Assembly: GCA_964519035.1 (NCBI GenBank)
Contig: CAZFKZ010000004.1
Span: forward strand, 1-64,000
Direction of reading: 5' to 3'
Source of the DNA: CAJJBL01 sp964519035
Lineage (GTDB): Bacteria; Pseudomonadota; Alphaproteobacteria; Puniceispirillales; Marisalimonadaceae
DNA: 64,000 nucleotides
Positions within the stretch are counted from its first letter, which is position 1. The number at the start of each line of letters is the position of its first letter. Below the pieces are notes generated by a model, which had not been told where the DNA came from, searched no databases, and saw only the letters and a list, made by a program, of their open reading frames with translations. Shown here one piece after another: positions 61,812 through 64,000 of the stretch. The translations under genes were made by a program, and so were the position numbers.

Positions 61812-62384
61812 ATGAAAACAAATAAATTAACTAAAACGTATATGGAAAAAAGAATATCTCGATATTTAAATTTAGAGCCCTTACCTATTCAATTAGATGA
61901 GACTATTCCTCAAGCTGGAAAAGATATTGTTTATGCAAGGAAATTACTTTCAATTATAGGTTTAGATCCTGCTGAAGGTAAGACACCTATCAATTCTGGT
62001 GCACCTATTACTGGAGCAGGTGGAATAACAATAACTTTAGCTAAATGCCCTGCGGGCCAAGGGCCAGGTCTTCATAATCATTTAGCTACTTTTGAGACTT
62101 TTACTGTTTTAGAAGGTGAGTTTTTAATTAAATGGAATGATGACGGTTCTGAAGAATTAATTCTTGAAAAATATGACACAATTTCAATTCCACCAGGTGT
62201 TTGTAGATCATTTACTAATATAGGAAAAACTGAAGGTTTACTGCAAGTAATAATATCAGGTGGTGTTCACGATATGAATGATATTTCTTTTACCCCGCAT
62301 GCAGCTCAAAAGATGAATGATATTCAACCTGATTTGTCTAAAAAATTTGAAAAAATAGGTTTTAAATTTAATGCTGGGATTTAG
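61812..62384 (+). CDS. Cupin-domain protein
   Basis: This 190-residue protein has a single conserved cupin barrel. Motif 1 is GPGLHNHLATFETFTVLEGEF with two His and a Glu, and motif 2 is ISIPPGVCRSFTNIG. In the usual motif 2 (G-x5-P-x-G-x2-H-x3-N) the metal-binding His would be at the Arg/Cys position, so one ligand seems missing. Such proteins can be dioxygenases, isomerases or sugar-acid binding proteins. It stands alone after the csp terminator with no clear partner. Confidence 0.8.
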   Translation: MKTNKLTKTYMEKRISRYLNLEPLPIQLDETIPQAGKDIVYARKLLSIIGLDPAEGKTPINSGAPITGAGGITITLAKCPAGQGPGLHNHLATFETFTVLEGEFLIKWNDDGSEELILEKYDTISIPPGVCRSFTNIGKTEGLLQVIISGGVHDMNDISFTPHAAQKMNDIQPDLSKKFEKIGFKFNAGI

Positions 62385-62432
62385 GTTTTTCATTATTGTT
62401 TAAAATTAGAAAGATAAACTCTCTTTATTCAG

Positions 62433-63314
62433 TTATTTTCGTTTTATTTTAATAATTATAAATCCTGCTATAATAATTAATGCTGCACCAGTGATCGTAT
62501 TATCACTTGGAATTTCATCGTAAAGTACAAATCCCCAAAATGAAGCTAGCAAAACTGTTAGATAAACAAATGGTGCTGCAAATGAAGCTTTTATAACTTT
62601 CAAAGCTTCTATAAAAAGAAAATGTCCAATAGTAGCAAGTAAACCCAAACAGAACATTAGAAATAGATCAAAAATATCTGGTTGATCCCAGTAAATAAAA
62701 ATGAATGGCAATGATAAAATTGTTCCACTTAAGGCAGTAAACAATAGTGTAGTTTGATTTGTATCTGACGAGTTAAGAAACTTGGTAGAAATTGTAAATA
62801 AAGCAAAACATATTGCAGCTAAAAAAGGAAAAATAACTGCAAAGTTAAAAGATTCATTGTTTGGGTTAGCAATTATTATAGCTCCTACTAATCCTATTAA
62901 CACAACTAAAACTTGAAGAAATGAAATTTTTTCTTTTAAAATAAAGTAGGCTAGAACTGTTGTAATTACTGGGCCAATCATATAAATAGCTATGTTTTCG
63001 GCAAAAGGTAAATATGCTAATCCTGAAAACATAAAACATGTTGTAATTAAAAGTAGACTTCCTCTTAAAATTTGTAAAAAAGGAAAACCACTTTGTAAAT
63101 AATTTAATGAATTTTTATTGAATAATAAAAGTAATAATAGTAATTGCGAACTATATCTTGCAAAAACAATTTGAAATGGATTAAAGCTTTGTCCCAATTC
63201 TTTTGCTGTTAATTCCATTATAGAAAAGAAAAAATATGTGCCTACTAATAGAAAAGTTCCTAATATGGTATTCGATATTTTTGTTTTAGAAATTTGTTTA
63301 AATGCATTTAACAT
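62433..63314 (-). CDS. EamA/DMT-family transporter (second copy)
   Basis: This 293-residue membrane protein has ten hydrophobic helices in two EamA repeats: FFFSIMELTAKELGQSF in the first and ALFTISTKFLNSSDTNQ at the start of the second. It resembles the RhaT/S-adenosylmethionine-uptake type of exporters with conserved RGSLLLITTCFMFSGLAYLP. The substrate is unknown. It converges with the cupin gene and is preceded by a small winged-helix gene on the same strand. Confidence 0.86.
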   Translation of the reverse strand: MLNAFKQISKTKISNTILGTFLLVGTYFFFSIMELTAKELGQSFNPFQIVFARYSSQLLLLLLLFNKNSLNYLQSGFPFLQILRGSLLLITTCFMFSGLAYLPFAENIAIYMIGPVITTVLAYFILKEKISFLQVLVVLIGLVGAIIIANPNNESFNFAVIFPFLAAICFALFTISTKFLNSSDTNQTTLLFTALSGTILSLPFIFIYWDQPDIFDLFLMFCLGLLATIGHFLFIEALKVIKASFAAPFVYLTVLLASFWGFVLYDEIPSDNTITGAALIIIAGFIIIKIKRK

Positions 63315-63369
63315 TACTTAACATATTAAGCTTATACATTTATGGCAATAAAATAATGCTTTATCATGT

Positions 63370-63687
63370 TTAGCCTAATTTTTTTGATACTGAAATCCAA
63401 GATTTACGTCTATCAATATTATCTTTTGTAACTGTTATAAATTTTGTTTGTCGAAGCTTTTTCATGCTTCTAAAAAAAGTTGCACGCGGGTGAATATTTT
63501 TATCTAAAATTTCATCTAAAAGTATTCTTTTATTATTTTCTTTCATAAGTGATAGAATGTTTTCTAAAATATCTCTATCTGTAAAAGATAAAATATCCAA
63601 TCCTACACTATTTTCTTTTTTCCTTAGCAATTCCCAGAGTTCAGAAAGAGATTGCTCTGTCTCTTTTAATATATTCTTAACTTCCAT
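63370..63687 (-). CDS. Small winged-helix (MarR-like) protein
   Basis: This 105-residue protein has an N-terminal helix (residues 1-30) and a winged helix-turn-helix: SFTDRDILENILSLMKENNK, then ILDKNIHPRATFFRSMKKLRQ (helix-turn-helix) and TKDNIDRRKSWISVSKKLG (wing). It is shorter than MarR but matches the core. It precedes the EamA gene by 55 bp on the same strand and may be co-transcribed with it. The target is unknown. Confidence 0.72.
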   Translation of the reverse strand: MEVKNILKETEQSLSELWELLRKKENSVGLDILSFTDRDILENILSLMKENNKRILLDEILDKNIHPRATFFRSMKKLRQTKFITVTKDNIDRRKSWISVSKKLG

Positions 63688-64000
63688 TTATTATCCCCAA
63701 CCATAATTAATAAAACTATTAAATAATTTTACATTTATGGTTTGGATAGAAAAGAAATAGAAGAATAAATTTTAATATAAAAGGTGAAAAATGAGTTTGT
63801 TTTCTGTATTTAAGCTTTTCCCATCTAAATTTTTTTCTGATCATATTGAAATCAACTTAAGCATTTTATAAAAAAATCAAATTTAACATATCACCAAAAA
63901 TATATAAAGTAAATGTTACTGATTAAATTAAATCATATATATCAATGTGATACAAGAAATGTGTTTTAAAAATCATAAAATTATAGATTTCTAAAGTTTA
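63688..64000. other. Right-edge region without a clear gene
   Basis: These 313 bases are extremely AT-rich and hold no long frame. A 26-codon frame at 63791-63871 starts with ATG preceded by AAGGTG 5 bases upstream; it reads MSLFSVFKLFPSKFFSDHIE.. and ends naturally. It could be a leader peptide or chance. The region should contain the promoter of the divergent winged-helix gene. No hairpin, tRNA or repeat was seen. Confidence 0.5.

Overview
The window is a strongly AT-rich, densely packed bacterial chromosome segment. Genes lie nose to tail, often with 1-17 bp overlaps, and no insertion sequence, prophage, CRISPR array or rRNA was seen. The run murA - DUF2948 - hisG - hisD - infA - maf - RNase E/G - yacG - tRNA-Phe is a typical alphaproteobacterial neighbourhood. 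With the low GC, short spacers and many TRAP/ABC uptake genes, it suggests a streamlined marine alphaproteobacterium (SAR11, HIMB59/AEGEAN-169 or a low-GC relative). This placement is inference from gene order and composition, not from a tree. Left part (1-24.6 kb), mostly housekeeping: the end of a CysJ-like sulfite reductase flavoprotein, a LysR regulator, gltB-gltD (glutamate synthase), a GST, an alpha/beta hydrolase, a GT4 glycosyltransferase, then thrS-infC-rpmI-rplT-pheS-pheT (translation), tRNA-Thr(GGT), a 54-residue basic protein, murA, DUF2948, hisG, hisD, infA, maf, a small RNase E/G, yacG and tRNA-Phe(GAA). infC has no ATG/GTG/TTG at its true start and appears to begin at AUA. Right part (24.8-61.3 kb), a catabolic and transport region: (a) a plus-strand operon of 2-hydroxyacid dehydrogenase, HpcH/HpaI aldolase, MDR oxidoreductase and TauE/SafE permease; (b) a minus-strand BMP-type ABC importer with a FecR-domain protein beyond its terminator; (c) a TAXI-type TRAP importer divergent from a tight plus-strand operon of HMG-CoA-lyase-like enzyme, class III CoA-transferase, crotonase, isopropylmalate-dehydrogenase-like enzyme, PrpF-like isomerase and AbrB-type membrane protein; (d) a DHDPS-family aldolase divergent from an Ldh-family dehydrogenase; (e) a molybdopterin sulfoxide-reductase-like enzyme overlapping an Asp/Glu/hydantoin-type racemase; (f) a giant FAD/Fe-S 2-hydroxyacid dehydrogenase divergent from serine-glyoxylate aminotransferase and malonyl-CoA decarboxylase; (g) an HpaR-like MarR regulator divergent from an HpcH aldolase and an old-yellow-enzyme reductase. 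The last stretch (60.1-64 kb) holds NIPSNAP, DUF188, a cold-shock gene with an elaborate leader and clean terminator, a cupin, an EamA exporter and a small winged-helix protein. Together the right part looks like a scavenging module for small organic acids, with each importer next to CoA-activation or aldol-cleavage enzymes that would feed acetyl-CoA, pyruvate or glyoxylate into central metabolism. The best candidate for an undescribed system is the TAXI-TRAP plus six-enzyme operon (33.9-43.6 kb), which combines two acid-handling chemistries (CoA transfer/hydration/lyase and aconitate-type isomerisation/oxidative decarboxylation) in one unit. The best regulatory signals are the multi-hairpin csp leader, the promoter/palindrome in front of the HpcH aldolase, the intercistronic hairpin between the TAXI binding protein and its permease, and a structured leader in front of the GST gene.
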